From contig CAMUGE010000006.1 in assembly GCA_947088345.1 (NCBI GenBank), positions 1-64,000 on the forward strand: a DNA stretch of 64,000 nucleotides, written 5' to 3'. The notes beneath the pieces are model-generated. The model did not search any database. It was not told where the DNA came from and worked only from the letters and a program-made list of their open reading frames with translations. Both the position numbers and the translations under genes were made by a program. Within the stretch, counting starts at the first letter, position 1; every line of letters begins with the position of its first letter. Below, piece after piece: positions 50,411 to 58,754 of this stretch. Origin of the DNA: an uncultured Roseburia sp. (GTDB lineage: Bacteria > Bacillota > Clostridia > Lachnospirales > Lachnospiraceae).

Positions 50411-51367
50411 ATGTTTAACGGAAAAAAAGAACGGATTTTGGAAGAGGAACTGGAGAAAGAGCGCCAGTTATGTGAAAAGCGCGGCGCAGCAATAAAAGCA
50501 GTGCATGCGAAAAAAGAAGATTACGGCAAACAGCTCGCGCGTGCGATGGACTCTCAGAAAAAGACGGCGGGTTATGCGGGGCAGATGAAAGAGTCGTCAG
50601 GTCAGATTACGGAACTGACGAAAAATGGGGCGGAGACTGCGGCGGATATTCATGGAGAGCTGATTCGCATGAACAATACAATTGAATCGTTTGATGCCAA
50701 CCACTCTGTTTTTCTTGGAAAAATGAAAGAACAGAGCGAGAAAGCGATGGAGCATCTGGAAAAAGAGCGTAAATTAGGTCCTGCTGCCGGAGATCTGGCT
50801 GCATTGACCGGACAGATGCAGGAAAATTTCAATGCCATGAAAGGGACCTCTGCAAAAATGCTTGATTTTTCCAAGGATATGAGTGTGATCTGTTTAAACG
50901 CGGCGCTTGAGGCAGGCAGGATGGGGGAGAACGGAAGCCGCTTTGTGGTTGCCACAGAAGATGTGCGTTCCCTTGCAGAGCAGTATGAAAATGCAGTCAG
51001 GGAAATGGACGGCATGCTGGAGTCATATCAGCAGCAGACAGCTGACCTTACGGCGAAAGTTGAATTGCTGGAGTCCATGATAAAGGAACAGACGGTATCG
51101 TTAACAAAGACGGCCACGGCGATGATGACAGGCATGGGCGATTACAAAAACGGTCAGCTCGATCTGCACGGCATTGTGCAGGAATCCGTCATTGGCCGCT
51201 CCGATGCGCTGATTCAGCTTGCGCAGGATGTGGTCAGATTAAACGGAGAACTGGCGGGAAGTATTGAAAAGACAGAGGAGGAAATCAGCAGCGGAAAAGA
51301 GGCTCTGCTTGATTTGGACAAAACGGCGCGGGAGATCTTTACGGCTGTAAAGGAGGAACAAAAGTAA
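50411..51367 (+). CDS. Divergent soluble MCP-like coiled-coil protein
   Basis: A 318-residue cytoplasmic protein with no TM or sensor domain. A long N-terminal coiled coil (about 1-130) leads to a degenerate MCP tip: MSVICLNAALEAGRMGENGS, where chemoreceptors read [17 protein letters not shown]. Several CheW-contact residues differ, so coupling to CheA is doubtful. It might have been recruited for another scaffold role. It follows recJ by 51 nt and is closed by a strong terminator. Confidence 0.78.
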   Translation: MFNGKKERILEEELEKERQLCEKRGAAIKAVHAKKEDYGKQLARAMDSQKKTAGYAGQMKESSGQITELTKNGAETAADIHGELIRMNNTIESFDANHSVFLGKMKEQSEKAMEHLEKERKLGPAAGDLAALTGQMQENFNAMKGTSAKMLDFSKDMSVICLNAALEAGRMGENGSRFVVATEDVRSLAEQYENAVREMDGMLESYQQQTADLTAKVELLESMIKEQTVSLTKTATAMMTGMGDYKNGQLDLHGIVQESVIGRSDALIQLAQDVVRLNGELAGSIEKTEEEISSGKEALLDLDKTAREIFTAVKEEQK

Positions 51368-51387
51368 ATAACAGGTATTCGGAGAAG

Positions 51388-51447
51388 AACTGCAGCTTGA
51401 GGAAACGGATTTTATTTTACCGTTGTCTTGGGCTGCAGTTTTTTTTT
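51388..51447 (+). terminator. Terminator after the MCP-like gene
   Basis: AACTGCAGC (51388-51396) pairs with GCTGCAGTT (51432-51440), with an inner AACGG/CCGTT stem, followed by a run of nine T. Confidence 0.85.
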
Positions 51448-51520
51448 CCACAAGAATAATGGAACAGTCGGCTCTGCCGGCTTTGTTTTTTAAATATTTA
51501 TTAAGATAGATATAATAATG

Positions 51521-51550
51521 TTGACAGGACAATATTATATAGTGTATAGT
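51521..51550 (+). promoter_or_regulatory. Promoter of the PadR-DUF1700-DUF4097 operon
   Basis: Perfect TTGACA (51521-51526), 18-bp spacer, TATAGT (51545-51550), start near 51557. Confidence 0.75.
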
Positions 51551-51553
51551 ATT
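51531..51553 (+). promoter_or_regulatory. Candidate PadR operator
   Basis: A 23-bp near-perfect dyad (AATATTATATA / TGTATAGTATT around a central G, two mismatched pairs) fills the spacer and covers the -10. AATA...TATT-flanked dyads of this size are typical PadR targets, so autorepression is likely (inference). Confidence 0.55.
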
Positions 51554-51599
51554 GGCAGATCAATAATATTATAATTAAAACATGAAAGGAGTGGGGTCT

Positions 51600-51917
51600 A
51601 TGGTATTTAATACGGGTGCTGCTCTGCTGGATGCAATCGTTCTTGCTGTCGTATCCAAAGAGGATGAGGGCACATACGGTTATAAGATCACGCAGGATGT
51701 GCGGCGGGCGATTGAAGTGTCAGAATCTACATTATATCCGGTTCTCAGGCGTCTGCAGAAAGAAGACTGCCTTGTGGTATACGATATGGAATGCGGCGGC
51801 AGAAACCGGCGGTATTACCGGATCACGGATACCGGTCAGGTGAAATTGAAAGAATACCGAAAGAACTGGGAAGATTATTCTTCGAAAATATCAAGATTAT
51901 TTTCTGAGGAGGTATGA
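51600..51917 (+). CDS. PadR-family transcriptional regulator
   Basis: A 105-residue winged-HTH PadR repressor (VSESTLYPVLRRLQKEDCLV with the recognition helix and wing). The short C-terminal dimerisation helix is typical of the small PadR subfamily that senses membrane stress or drugs. ATG 51600 is chosen over 51582, which lies 5' of the AGGAGTGG site. Its gene overlaps a dyad-containing promoter and is followed by a DUF1700 gene 16 nt downstream. Confidence 0.92.
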   Translation: MVFNTGAALLDAIVLAVVSKEDEGTYGYKITQDVRRAIEVSESTLYPVLRRLQKEDCLVVYDMECGGRNRRYYRITDTGQVKLKEYRKNWEDYSSKISRLFSEEV

Positions 51918-51933
51918 GTGGATGGAGGATATA

Positions 51934-52857
51934 ATGAGGAAAGAAGAATTTTTACAGCAATTAGAGCAGCTTCTCTCTGGTATCTCGGAGGAAGAGCGAA
52001 AAGAGGCGATGGCGTTTTATCGTAGTTATTTTGAGGATGCAGGTGCAGAAAATGAGGCGTCTATACTGGAAGAACTGGAGTCGCCTCAGAAAGTGGCGCA
52101 GAGTATATTAAAAGATCTGGGAATGGTTGTAGTTTATGACGGTACGAACGCCGACGGCAAATCCGCGGGCTGCAGCGAGAACAGCAGTGAAAACTCCGGC
52201 AAAGGCGCACAGAGCCGTTCCGGAGGTAACAACAGTTATGCAGGAAGTGAGAGCAAATCCGGCGAAAACGGATACGCAGGCAATACTGGTTACGGAAGCT
52301 ACGGAAATGGAGGCTATGGAAACGGAAGCTACGGAAACGGAGGCTACGGAAATGGAAGCTACGGAAACGGGAATTATGCGGGCGAAAGAAAAAACCAGAG
52401 TGTGAACGGGACAGAAAACAGTTACGGTTATGGATCTTATGCCGGAAACAGCGGCGCGAACAGCGGTCAGAACAGACAGATCGGCATCATTGTAGTAGCC
52501 GTGGCAGCTATTTTGCTCTCCCCGATCTGGCTGGGACTGCTCGGAGGAGCTTTTGGCGTTGTCGTAGGTCTTGTGGGGGCAGTTTTCGGAATTATCGTAG
52601 CGGCCGTAGCGGTCATGGGTTCTCTGCTGATTGCAGGCGTGGCAGTGATTACAGCCGGCTTTAGCGCAATCTTCAGCGGGTATGTTGCCGGAGGAATCGG
52701 TGTGATCGGCGTTGGAATGCTTTTGCTTTCACTTGGGATGCTTGCGGTAATTGCGACAGTCTGGGCGATCGGAAGTTTCCTGCCGTGGGCATATCAGGGA
52801 ATCCGTGGATGGTGGAGTCAGGTATGGTCAAAAAGAAAGGGGAAAAAGATATTATGA
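51934..52857 (+). CDS. DUF1700 membrane protein with Gly/Asn/Tyr repeat linker
   Basis: A 307-residue protein. The N-terminal helical DUF1700 domain (about 1-68: MRKEEFLQQLEQLLSGISEE) is cytoplasmic. A low-complexity Ser/Gly/Asn/Tyr linker follows (about 75-175), with GNGGYGNGSY repeats. A hydrophobic block of about four TM helices (about 183-290) ends the protein. ATG 51934 follows GGAGG; an ATG at 51922 is four codons upstream. DUF1700 proteins are co-encoded with PadR and DUF4097 proteins and are thought to take part in envelope-stress sensing; the mechanism is unknown. It overlaps the next gene by ATGA. Confidence 0.85.
   Translation: MRKEEFLQQLEQLLSGISEEERKEAMAFYRSYFEDAGAENEASILEELESPQKVAQSILKDLGMVVVYDGTNADGKSAGCSENSSENSGKGAQSRSGGNNSYAGSESKSGENGYAGNTGYGSYGNGGYGNGSYGNGGYGNGSYGNGNYAGERKNQSVNGTENSYGYGSYAGNSGANSGQNRQIGIIVVAVAAILLSPIWLGLLGGAFGVVVGLVGAVFGIIVAAVAVMGSLLIAGVAVITAGFSAIFSGYVAGGIGVIGVGMLLLSLGMLAVIATVWAIGSFLPWAYQGIRGWWSQVWSKRKGKKIL
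52303..52377 (+). repeat. Five 15-bp tandem repeats coding GNGGY/GNGSY
   Basis: Units start at 52303, 52318, 52333, 52348 and 52363. The encoded pentapeptides are GNGGY, GNGSY, GNGGY, GNGSY and GNGNY, so a 30-bp higher-order unit is duplicated. A partial unit (GGAAGCTAC, 52294-52302) precedes it. The high identity predicts length variation by slippage. Confidence 0.9.
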
Positions 52858-53768
52858 AAAAATTTACAAAAGTAAGCTTAGTACTGTCAGGCTTGTTTGC
52901 CGGGCTTGGAATACTTTTGATTCTTATTGCATCCATTATGGGCGCAGGTTTTCATACACTGCGCCAGATGGCTATTGACGGCAGCTTCCATCTTTGGAAC
53001 TGGCATTTCGGAGAGGACGGCTTTTATTACAGTTCCACCGACGGCCTGGAACGCGGCGAACAGGCAGGCTCTTTTGACAGCGACGAAGTGGAAAACCTGG
53101 TGCTTGATGTCAGCCAGGCGGAAATATTGTTTGCAGATTTGGATGAAAGTGATAAAATAACAGTACAACTGGAAAATGGGGTCAAAAGTAAATATTCATG
53201 CAGTTTGGACGACGGTACGCTTACTGTCCGGTATGTATTAAAACATCATTCCGCTATCAAGGGAGGCGCGGTTATCACGATCGGGATTCCGGACGGAATG
53301 TCATTTGAGACAATGGATTTTGATATTGGAGCTTCTTCCCTTGAAATTGACTCATCGAATTTCAGCTGCAATACGTTAAAGATGGATGTGGGCGCCGGCG
53401 ATATGGATGCGGAATATCTGAATGTCACAGACAGGATGGATCTCACGCTGGGCGTGGGAAATGTCGATATTTCCGACGGTTCTTTTGGAGAGATGCGATT
53501 GGACTGCGGGCTTGGCGTATTAAACTTAAGCGGCTCTGTAGGCGGTGATGTGACGGCGCACTGCGGTATGGGGGAGCTTGACTTGGAGCTGCGCGGTGAC
53601 GAAAAGGATTATGATTTCGATATATCCTGCGGCCTGGGAAGCCTTGAGGTGAACGGAATGTCCTATGGGGGGCTTGGCGGCAGCAAAACGATACGCAATG
53701 AAGGCGCGACAAAGAAAATGAAGCTGGAATGCGGCATGGGCAATGTGGAAGTATCGCTGTATGAATAA
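52854..53768 (+). CDS. DUF4097-family envelope protein
   Basis: A 304-residue protein. An N-terminal TM/signal anchor (about 7-30) precedes a right-handed beta-repeat (LiaG/YvlB-type DUF4097) domain. It shows regular hydrophobic/Gly alternation (MDVGAGDMDAEYLNVTD, LTLGVGNVDISDGSF, CGLGVLNLSGSVGGD, CGMGELDLELRGD, CGMGNVEVSLY), i.e. about six stacked strands. Its ATG overlaps the DUF1700 stop. This family accompanies PadR/DUF1700 or LiaRS-like systems; the binding partner is unknown. Cys residues recur at the turns (CGLG/CGMG), which is a notable regular feature. Confidence 0.85.
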   Translation: MKKFTKVSLVLSGLFAGLGILLILIASIMGAGFHTLRQMAIDGSFHLWNWHFGEDGFYYSSTDGLERGEQAGSFDSDEVENLVLDVSQAEILFADLDESDKITVQLENGVKSKYSCSLDDGTLTVRYVLKHHSAIKGGAVITIGIPDGMSFETMDFDIGASSLEIDSSNFSCNTLKMDVGAGDMDAEYLNVTDRMDLTLGVGNVDISDGSFGEMRLDCGLGVLNLSGSVGGDVTAHCGMGELDLELRGDEKDYDFDISCGLGSLEVNGMSYGGLGGSKTIRNEGATKKMKLECGMGNVEVSLYE

Positions 53769-53809
53769 CCGAGTCGCTTTTGTCTCCGCGGAAGAAAGGG
53801 AGAAATTAC

Positions 53810-55138
53810 ATGTGGAAAGTAATTCGAACAGTGATTGAGATTCTGGCGGCGCTTACACTTGCAGGCGTTCTGTCCGCAGTTGTCATAAGATACGGAACCG
53901 GTCAGGATACCGTTCAAAAAGAGGCGCAGACGACAGCCGCAGAAAATTCTGCGGCTGATTCTGCAGGGGAAAAGGCAGACGCGGGGCCTGCGAAAGAAAA
54001 CGTCAAAAAAGATTTACAGGGCAGCAGCCGTCCTGTTTCCGGAGAACAGGACGATTCGGAAGAAAAGGTATCCGCAGCTGCGGATTCGCGTCCGGATGAA
54101 GATCATTTGGATACGGAACAGATGCGGGAGGAGAGCCCGGGGGCGCTGCCGGAGGAAGAAAATGCGAATCGGGAGCAGCAGCCGGACAACGAGGCAGTTT
54201 CGACAGAAATAATCCTGACCGGCGACGTTTTGTTTGACAAGGCTTTTCGCGCCGGGTATGATGCGGCTGGAATCGACGGCGTTGTGTCAAATGAACTGAG
54301 AGAGCAGTTAAACGCGGCGGATATCCTTATGATTAACCATGAATTTCCATTTAGCGATCGTGGGACGCCGATGGAAGATAAGCAGTTTACATTCCGCTGT
54401 CCGCCTTCCTATGTTACGGCGCTGGGAGAACTTGGCGTAGATATTGCTTCTCTGGCAAACAACCACGCGCTTGATTACGGGACGGATGCGCTGCTGGATA
54501 CTTTTGAGACGCTGGACGCTGCCGGTATCCGGTATGCGGGAGCCGGATTGACAAAAGAGCGCGCCGAGCAGGTTCAGATCATGGAGTTAAACGGTATGCG
54601 CTTTGGTTTTCTGGCCGTCACAAGAGTAGTGCCGGTTGTGGAGTGGAAGGTTGAAGTGCAGACGCCCGGCCTATTTTCCTGCTATGACGACACGCGTTTA
54701 TTGGAGTTGGTCCGGGAAGCGAAAAATCAGTGTGATTATCTGATTGTTTTTCCGCATTGGGGAGTTGAGCGGGAAGAGATACCGGAGGATTATCAGGCAG
54801 CGATTGCAGAGCGCTGTATCGAAGCGGGCGCAGACGTTATTGTCGGCGCGCACAGCCACTGTCTGCAGAGTGTGGAATATATTCAGGGGAAGCCTGTGTT
54901 TTACAGTCTGGGAAACTTTATTTTTGGGTATGCGATCGAGCGTACCGTATATCTTAAAATAACGGTAGATGAACAGGGAAACCCGCTTTTTCAGCTAATC
55001 CCCGCATTTTCATCCGGCGGGATTACACAGCTGGCGGGGGCAAAGGACGCGGCGCGTACAATAAGCCGTCTGAATGAAATATCACAGACCGCCGGCATAG
55101 CGGAGGACGGAACGGTATGTCCGCATATTTCGCAGTAG
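53810..55138 (+). CDS. CapA-family poly-gamma-glutamate-type metallophosphatase
   Basis: A 442-residue protein. An N-terminal TM anchor (about 3-22) precedes a Glu/Asp/Ala-rich linker (about 30-125), then a CapA/PgsA domain. Calcineurin-like motifs are present: LTGDVLFDKAF, NHEFPFSDRGTP, ANNHALDYG and VGAHSHCLQ. CapA participates in poly-gamma-glutamate export in Bacillus; in Clostridia lone copies have unknown roles. It follows DUF4097 by 41 nt and may belong to the same operon. It is closed by a terminator. Confidence 0.88.
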   Translation: MWKVIRTVIEILAALTLAGVLSAVVIRYGTGQDTVQKEAQTTAAENSAADSAGEKADAGPAKENVKKDLQGSSRPVSGEQDDSEEKVSAAADSRPDEDHLDTEQMREESPGALPEEENANREQQPDNEAVSTEIILTGDVLFDKAFRAGYDAAGIDGVVSNELREQLNAADILMINHEFPFSDRGTPMEDKQFTFRCPPSYVTALGELGVDIASLANNHALDYGTDALLDTFETLDAAGIRYAGAGLTKERAEQVQIMELNGMRFGFLAVTRVVPVVEWKVEVQTPGLFSCYDDTRLLELVREAKNQCDYLIVFPHWGVEREEIPEDYQAAIAERCIEAGADVIVGAHSHCLQSVEYIQGKPVFYSLGNFIFGYAIERTVYLKITVDEQGNPLFQLIPAFSSGGITQLAGAKDAARTISRLNEISQTAGIAEDGTVCPHISQ

Positions 55139-55227
55139 GGACGAAAAGATCTTTCGCGTCTTATCTGAAACGACCTGTCAGGGATTTCTTAATATTGTTC
55201 GGCGAATATGTAAAGTGTTAACATAGC

Positions 55228-55263
55228 AAAAGCCGGGAACCTGTTCACAAGTTCCCGGCTTTT
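55228..55263 (+). terminator. Terminator after the CapA gene
   Basis: AAAAGCCGGGAAC (55228-55240) and GTTCCCGGCTTTT (55251-55263) form a perfect 13-bp stem with a 10-nt loop; A/T ends make it potentially bidirectional. Confidence 0.9.
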
Positions 55264-55300
55264 GATGTCAGGGCATAATCTAAATTCGCCAATAATTTTC

Positions 55301-55329
55301 TGGTCAAAAGACGGCGCCTGTGCTATAAT
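55301..55329 (+). promoter_or_regulatory. Promoter of the phosphoglucomutase operon
   Basis: TGGTCA (55301-55306), 17-bp spacer, perfect TATAAT (55324-55329), start near 55336. Confidence 0.65.
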
Positions 55330-55368
55330 GCATAATGGAAAAAAATTGGAAAGAAAACGAGGCAGAAT

Positions 55369-57087
55369 ATGGATTGGATGGAGCTTTACAGAGAGTGGTG
55401 CCGCGACGCTTATTTTGACAGGGAGACACAGGAAGAGTTAAAAGCGATAAAAGAGGATAAAAAAGAAATTGAAGATCGTTTTTACCGGTATCTTGCATTC
55501 GGTACAGGCGGACTTCGCGGCGTAATCGGCGCAGGGACGAACCGGATGAATATCTATACGGTGCGCAGGGCGACGCAGGGGCTGGCGAATTATATTCTTT
55601 CGCAAAACGGGCAGGAAAAAGGCGTCGCGATTGCGCGGGATTCAAGAAATAAGTCGGAAGATTTTGCAAAAGAGGCGGCGCTTTGCCTGAATGCAAACGG
55701 TATCAGGACTTATCTGTTCGACGGGATCAGGCCGACGCCGGAATTGTCATTTGCGGTGCGCGAGGCCGGATGCATCGCGGGGATTGTGATTACGGCAAGC
55801 CATAATCCGAGAGAATATAACGGTTACAAAGTATACTGGGAGGACGGGGCGCAGATTACGCCTCCGCACGATAAAAATATAATGGCGGAAGTGGAACGGA
55901 TTTCGTCTTTTTCCGAGGTGAAAACAATGGATGAGAAAGAGGCTGTAAAGAAAGGCCTTTACCATATTTTCTCCGGGACGATGGACGACCGCTATATGGA
56001 AGCGTTAAAAAAGCAGTCTGTTCATCCGGAAATGATAAAGGAGACGGCGGACGACATCAGAATTGTCTATACGCCGCTGCACGGGACAGGCAATCTTCCG
56101 GTAAGACGCGTTTTAAGGGAGCTTGGATTTACCAAAGTGTATGTGGTAAAAGAACAGGAACTGCCGGACGGTAATTTCCCGACAGTTCCATATCCCAACC
56201 CGGAATCCCCGCAGGCGTTTTCGCTTGCGCTGAATCTGGCAAAAGAAGTGGACGCCGATATTGTGCTCGCGACAGATCCGGACGCGGATCGTCTGGGCGT
56301 ATACTGCAGGGATACAAAGAGCGGAGAATATATCAGCTTTACCGGAAATATGTCGGGAATGTTAATTGCGGAATATATTCTGTCGGAGCGAGCCAAAAAC
56401 GGTACCATGCCAGACAATCCGGCGCTGGTGGAGACAATTGTGACGACGGACATGGCAAAGGCGGTCGCAAAGGCGTATGGCGTAACGCTGATAGAAGTTC
56501 TGACCGGATTTAAATACATTGGGGAACAGATCAAATTCTTCGAAGAAAATACTTCGTATCAGTATGTATTTGGACTCGAAGAAAGTTACGGCTGTCTTGC
56601 GGGAACCTATGCGAGAGATAAAGACGCCTGCGTCGCCGTTATGATGCTATGCGAGGTGGCGGCATGGTATAAAAGGAAAAACATGACGCTTTGGGATGCG
56701 ATGCTCCAGATGTATGAGAAGTATGGGTATTATCAGGAAGGCCTGGAGACAAGGACGTTAAAAGGAATTGACGGTGCAAAGCAGATTGAAAAAATGATGC
56801 AGGATGCCAGAAGTAATCCGCCCGCTGCTCTGGGGGGATTTGAAGTTTTGGCAGTGCGCGACTATCAGGCGGATAAAAGAACGGATCTTGTCACTGGAAA
56901 GACAGAGTGCACGGGACTGCCGGTTTCCAATGTCCTGTATTATGAATTGAGTGAAAATGCATGGTGCTGCATTCGTCCGTCCGGTACAGAGCCAAAGATT
57001 AAATATTATTTTGGCGTAAAAGGCAACTCCGTATCCGATGCCGCGGAGAAATTGAACCAGTTAAAGCAGGCGCTTCTAAACAGCTGA
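55369..57087 (+). CDS. pgcA: Alpha-phosphoglucomutase/phosphomannomutase
   Basis: A 572-residue enzyme interconverting glucose-1-P and glucose-6-P (possibly mannose-P). All four loops are intact: phosphoserine TASHNPREYNGYKVYW, metal-binding DPDADRLG, sugar-binding GLEESYG and phosphate-binding RPSGTEPKIK. It is of the long PgcA type found in Firmicutes and supplies UDP-glucose precursors for wall polysaccharides and glycogen. It starts an operon with the GH3 gene 16 nt later. Confidence 0.95.
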   Translation: MDWMELYREWCRDAYFDRETQEELKAIKEDKKEIEDRFYRYLAFGTGGLRGVIGAGTNRMNIYTVRRATQGLANYILSQNGQEKGVAIARDSRNKSEDFAKEAALCLNANGIRTYLFDGIRPTPELSFAVREAGCIAGIVITASHNPREYNGYKVYWEDGAQITPPHDKNIMAEVERISSFSEVKTMDEKEAVKKGLYHIFSGTMDDRYMEALKKQSVHPEMIKETADDIRIVYTPLHGTGNLPVRRVLRELGFTKVYVVKEQELPDGNFPTVPYPNPESPQAFSLALNLAKEVDADIVLATDPDADRLGVYCRDTKSGEYISFTGNMSGMLIAEYILSERAKNGTMPDNPALVETIVTTDMAKAVAKAYGVTLIEVLTGFKYIGEQIKFFEENTSYQYVFGLEESYGCLAGTYARDKDACVAVMMLCEVAAWYKRKNMTLWDAMLQMYEKYGYYQEGLETRTLKGIDGAKQIEKMMQDARSNPPAALGGFEVLAVRDYQADKRTDLVTGKTECTGLPVSNVLYYELSENAWCCIRPSGTEPKIKYYFGVKGNSVSDAAEKLNQLKQALLNS

Positions 57088-57103
57088 TGTAAGGGGGCTA
57101 TAG

Positions 57104-58432
57104 ATGAATCAGGAAGAGAGAAGACAAAAGAGACACAGCGAGACAAAAACGGCAAGGCTTGTATTCGTTGTGATTATTCTGGCATTTTTTGTTGCAGCGG
57201 CGGGCGCCGTTTTTGGTTTGCGTCAGTTTCTTTTCAACGATGACGGGAAGGAAAACGACGATTTTTTGGCAGACTCTGATACGGAACATTTGGAGACAGA
57301 CGATACGGGTGCAGAGGAACCGCCGGCGGACACAGGCCAGGCTGCGCCGCCAGTTGCGGAAGATCCGCTCTACCAGCAGGCGCTTTCGACGGTATCCGGT
57401 ATGACAACAGAGGAGAAAGTGGCACAGCTGTTTTTTATAACCCCTGATTCTCTGACCGGATATACAAACGCAAACGTTGCCGGGGATACGACAAAAAGTA
57501 TCTATCAGGAATATCCGGTCGGCGGGATCATCTATCTGTCAGGCAACCTGCAGAATACCGACCAGACAAAAACAATGCTTGGCAAAATGATGGATATTGC
57601 AAAAGAGCGGACAGGGCTGCCTCTGCTTTTGGGCGTGGACGAAGAGGGCGGCAGTGTGGCGCGTATCGCTGGAAATCCGGAGTTTCAGATTCAAAACGTA
57701 GGCGATATGAGCGCGGTAGGCGCAACAGGGGATGCACAGAAAGCGCATGAAGTCGGCACGACGATCGGCGCTTATCTGAAGGGATTCGGATTTAATGTGA
57801 ATTTTGCACCGGTTGCCGACGTGCTGACGAATCCGGAAAATACTGTAATCGGGAAACGTTCTTTCGGTTCTGACAGCCAGATTGTGGCAGGCATGGTCAC
57901 ATCGGAGCTGATGGGACTTTCGGAACAGGGAATTTTCGGCGCAGTGAAACATTTTCCGGGGCAGGGGGGCACAGCGGGAGATTCCCATGAGGGAACTGTA
58001 ACGCTGGAAAAAACAGTGGATGAACTTCTGGCGGAAGAACTTGTGCCGTTCCAGCATGCGATTGACGCGGGCGTGCAGATCATTATGGTTTCTCATATGT
58101 CCCTGCCGAATGTTACAGGGGACAATACGCCGGCATCCCTGTCGCCAAAGGTGATGACGGATCTGCTGCGCGGCAGGATGGGGTATCAGGGCATTATTAT
58201 TACCGATGCGCTCAATATGGGAGCCGTGACTGCTTCCTATTCATCAGAACAGGCCGCAGTAGCTGCAATTGCCGCGGGAGCCGATATGGTGCTGATGCCG
58301 CAGGATTTTAAAGCGGCGTATCAGGGTGTGCTGGACGCGCTGGCAAACGGCACGCTCTCCGAAGAACGCATCAACGATGCAGCCGCGCATGTCGTGAAAT
58401 TGAAGCAGCAGATTCAGACGGCCGCACAATAG
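57104..58432 (+). CDS. GH3 beta-N-acetylhexosaminidase, membrane anchored (NagZ-like)
   Basis: A 442-residue protein. A basic N-terminus and one TM segment (about 16-40) suggest an anchored extracellular enzyme; an acidic linker follows, then the GH3 N-domain. NagZ-type signatures include GGIIYLSGNL, LLLGVDEEGGSVARI, KHFPGQGGTAGDSHEG (general acid/base His in DSH) and IITDALNMGAV with the nucleophile Asp. The second His of the usual KHFPGHG is Gln here. The protein is single-domain like NagZ, so peptidoglycan-derived GlcNAc-MurNAc is the likely substrate, though another beta-glycoside is possible. Confidence 0.88.
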   Translation: MNQEERRQKRHSETKTARLVFVVIILAFFVAAAGAVFGLRQFLFNDDGKENDDFLADSDTEHLETDDTGAEEPPADTGQAAPPVAEDPLYQQALSTVSGMTTEEKVAQLFFITPDSLTGYTNANVAGDTTKSIYQEYPVGGIIYLSGNLQNTDQTKTMLGKMMDIAKERTGLPLLLGVDEEGGSVARIAGNPEFQIQNVGDMSAVGATGDAQKAHEVGTTIGAYLKGFGFNVNFAPVADVLTNPENTVIGKRSFGSDSQIVAGMVTSELMGLSEQGIFGAVKHFPGQGGTAGDSHEGTVTLEKTVDELLAEELVPFQHAIDAGVQIIMVSHMSLPNVTGDNTPASLSPKVMTDLLRGRMGYQGIIITDALNMGAVTASYSSEQAAVAAIAAGADMVLMPQDFKAAYQGVLDALANGTLSEERINDAAAHVVKLKQQIQTAAQ

Positions 58433-58579
58433 GCGTTTCGTCAAAATGACGGGAAAAATACAATTTCTTATACAGATTGTATGAAAAAACTTCAGCTGTC
58501 GCACAGATGATTGGTCAAATTGTTATTTTTGCATTATAAAGGAAAAATGAGAAATATTAAGAAATTCGAAAAAATCTAT

Positions 58580-58631
58580 TGTGAAAATTAACTAAAACTT
58601 AAGAAGGGATAATGTGAAAATTAACTAAAAC
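58580..58631 (+). repeat. Two 19-bp direct repeats upstream of the sugar-transport operon
   Basis: TGTGAAAATTAACTAAAAC occurs at 58580-58598 and again at 58613-58631, 33 bp apart (about three helical turns). They lie 23 bp upstream of the -35 of the promoter at 58654, the position expected for activator binding. Confidence 0.65.
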
Positions 58632-58653
58632 ATCATGACTTATGAAAAACAAA

Positions 58654-58682
58654 TAGACAAAATCACAAATTTTTGGTATAAA
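58654..58682 (+). promoter_or_regulatory. Promoter of the sugar ABC-transport operon
   Basis: TAGACA (58654-58659), 17-bp spacer, TATAAA (58677-58682); start near 58690, 65 nt before the first permease ATG. Confidence 0.6.
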
Positions 58683-58697
58683 TATAGTTAGCAGTTT

Positions 58698-58718
58698 AAT
58701 TGTATAATTTGTACAATT
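58698..58718 (+). promoter_or_regulatory. Operator-like dyad downstream of the transport promoter
   Basis: AATTGTA (58698-58704) and TACAATT (58712-58718) form a perfect 7-bp inverted repeat with a 7-bp centre, just after the predicted start site, a position suited to a repressor. Confidence 0.55.
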
Positions 58719-58754
58719 ACGCTAGACTTAAGGGAACGAAGAAGGAGTGAGGAC

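Noticed and set aside
52303-52377. CRISPR-like repeat array
   Set aside because: Units are contiguous 15-mers without spacers and lie in frame inside a gene.
58441-58470. Terminator after the GH3 gene
   Set aside because: Only a 5-bp CGTCA/TGACG stem with a weak A/T tail; too weak to call.
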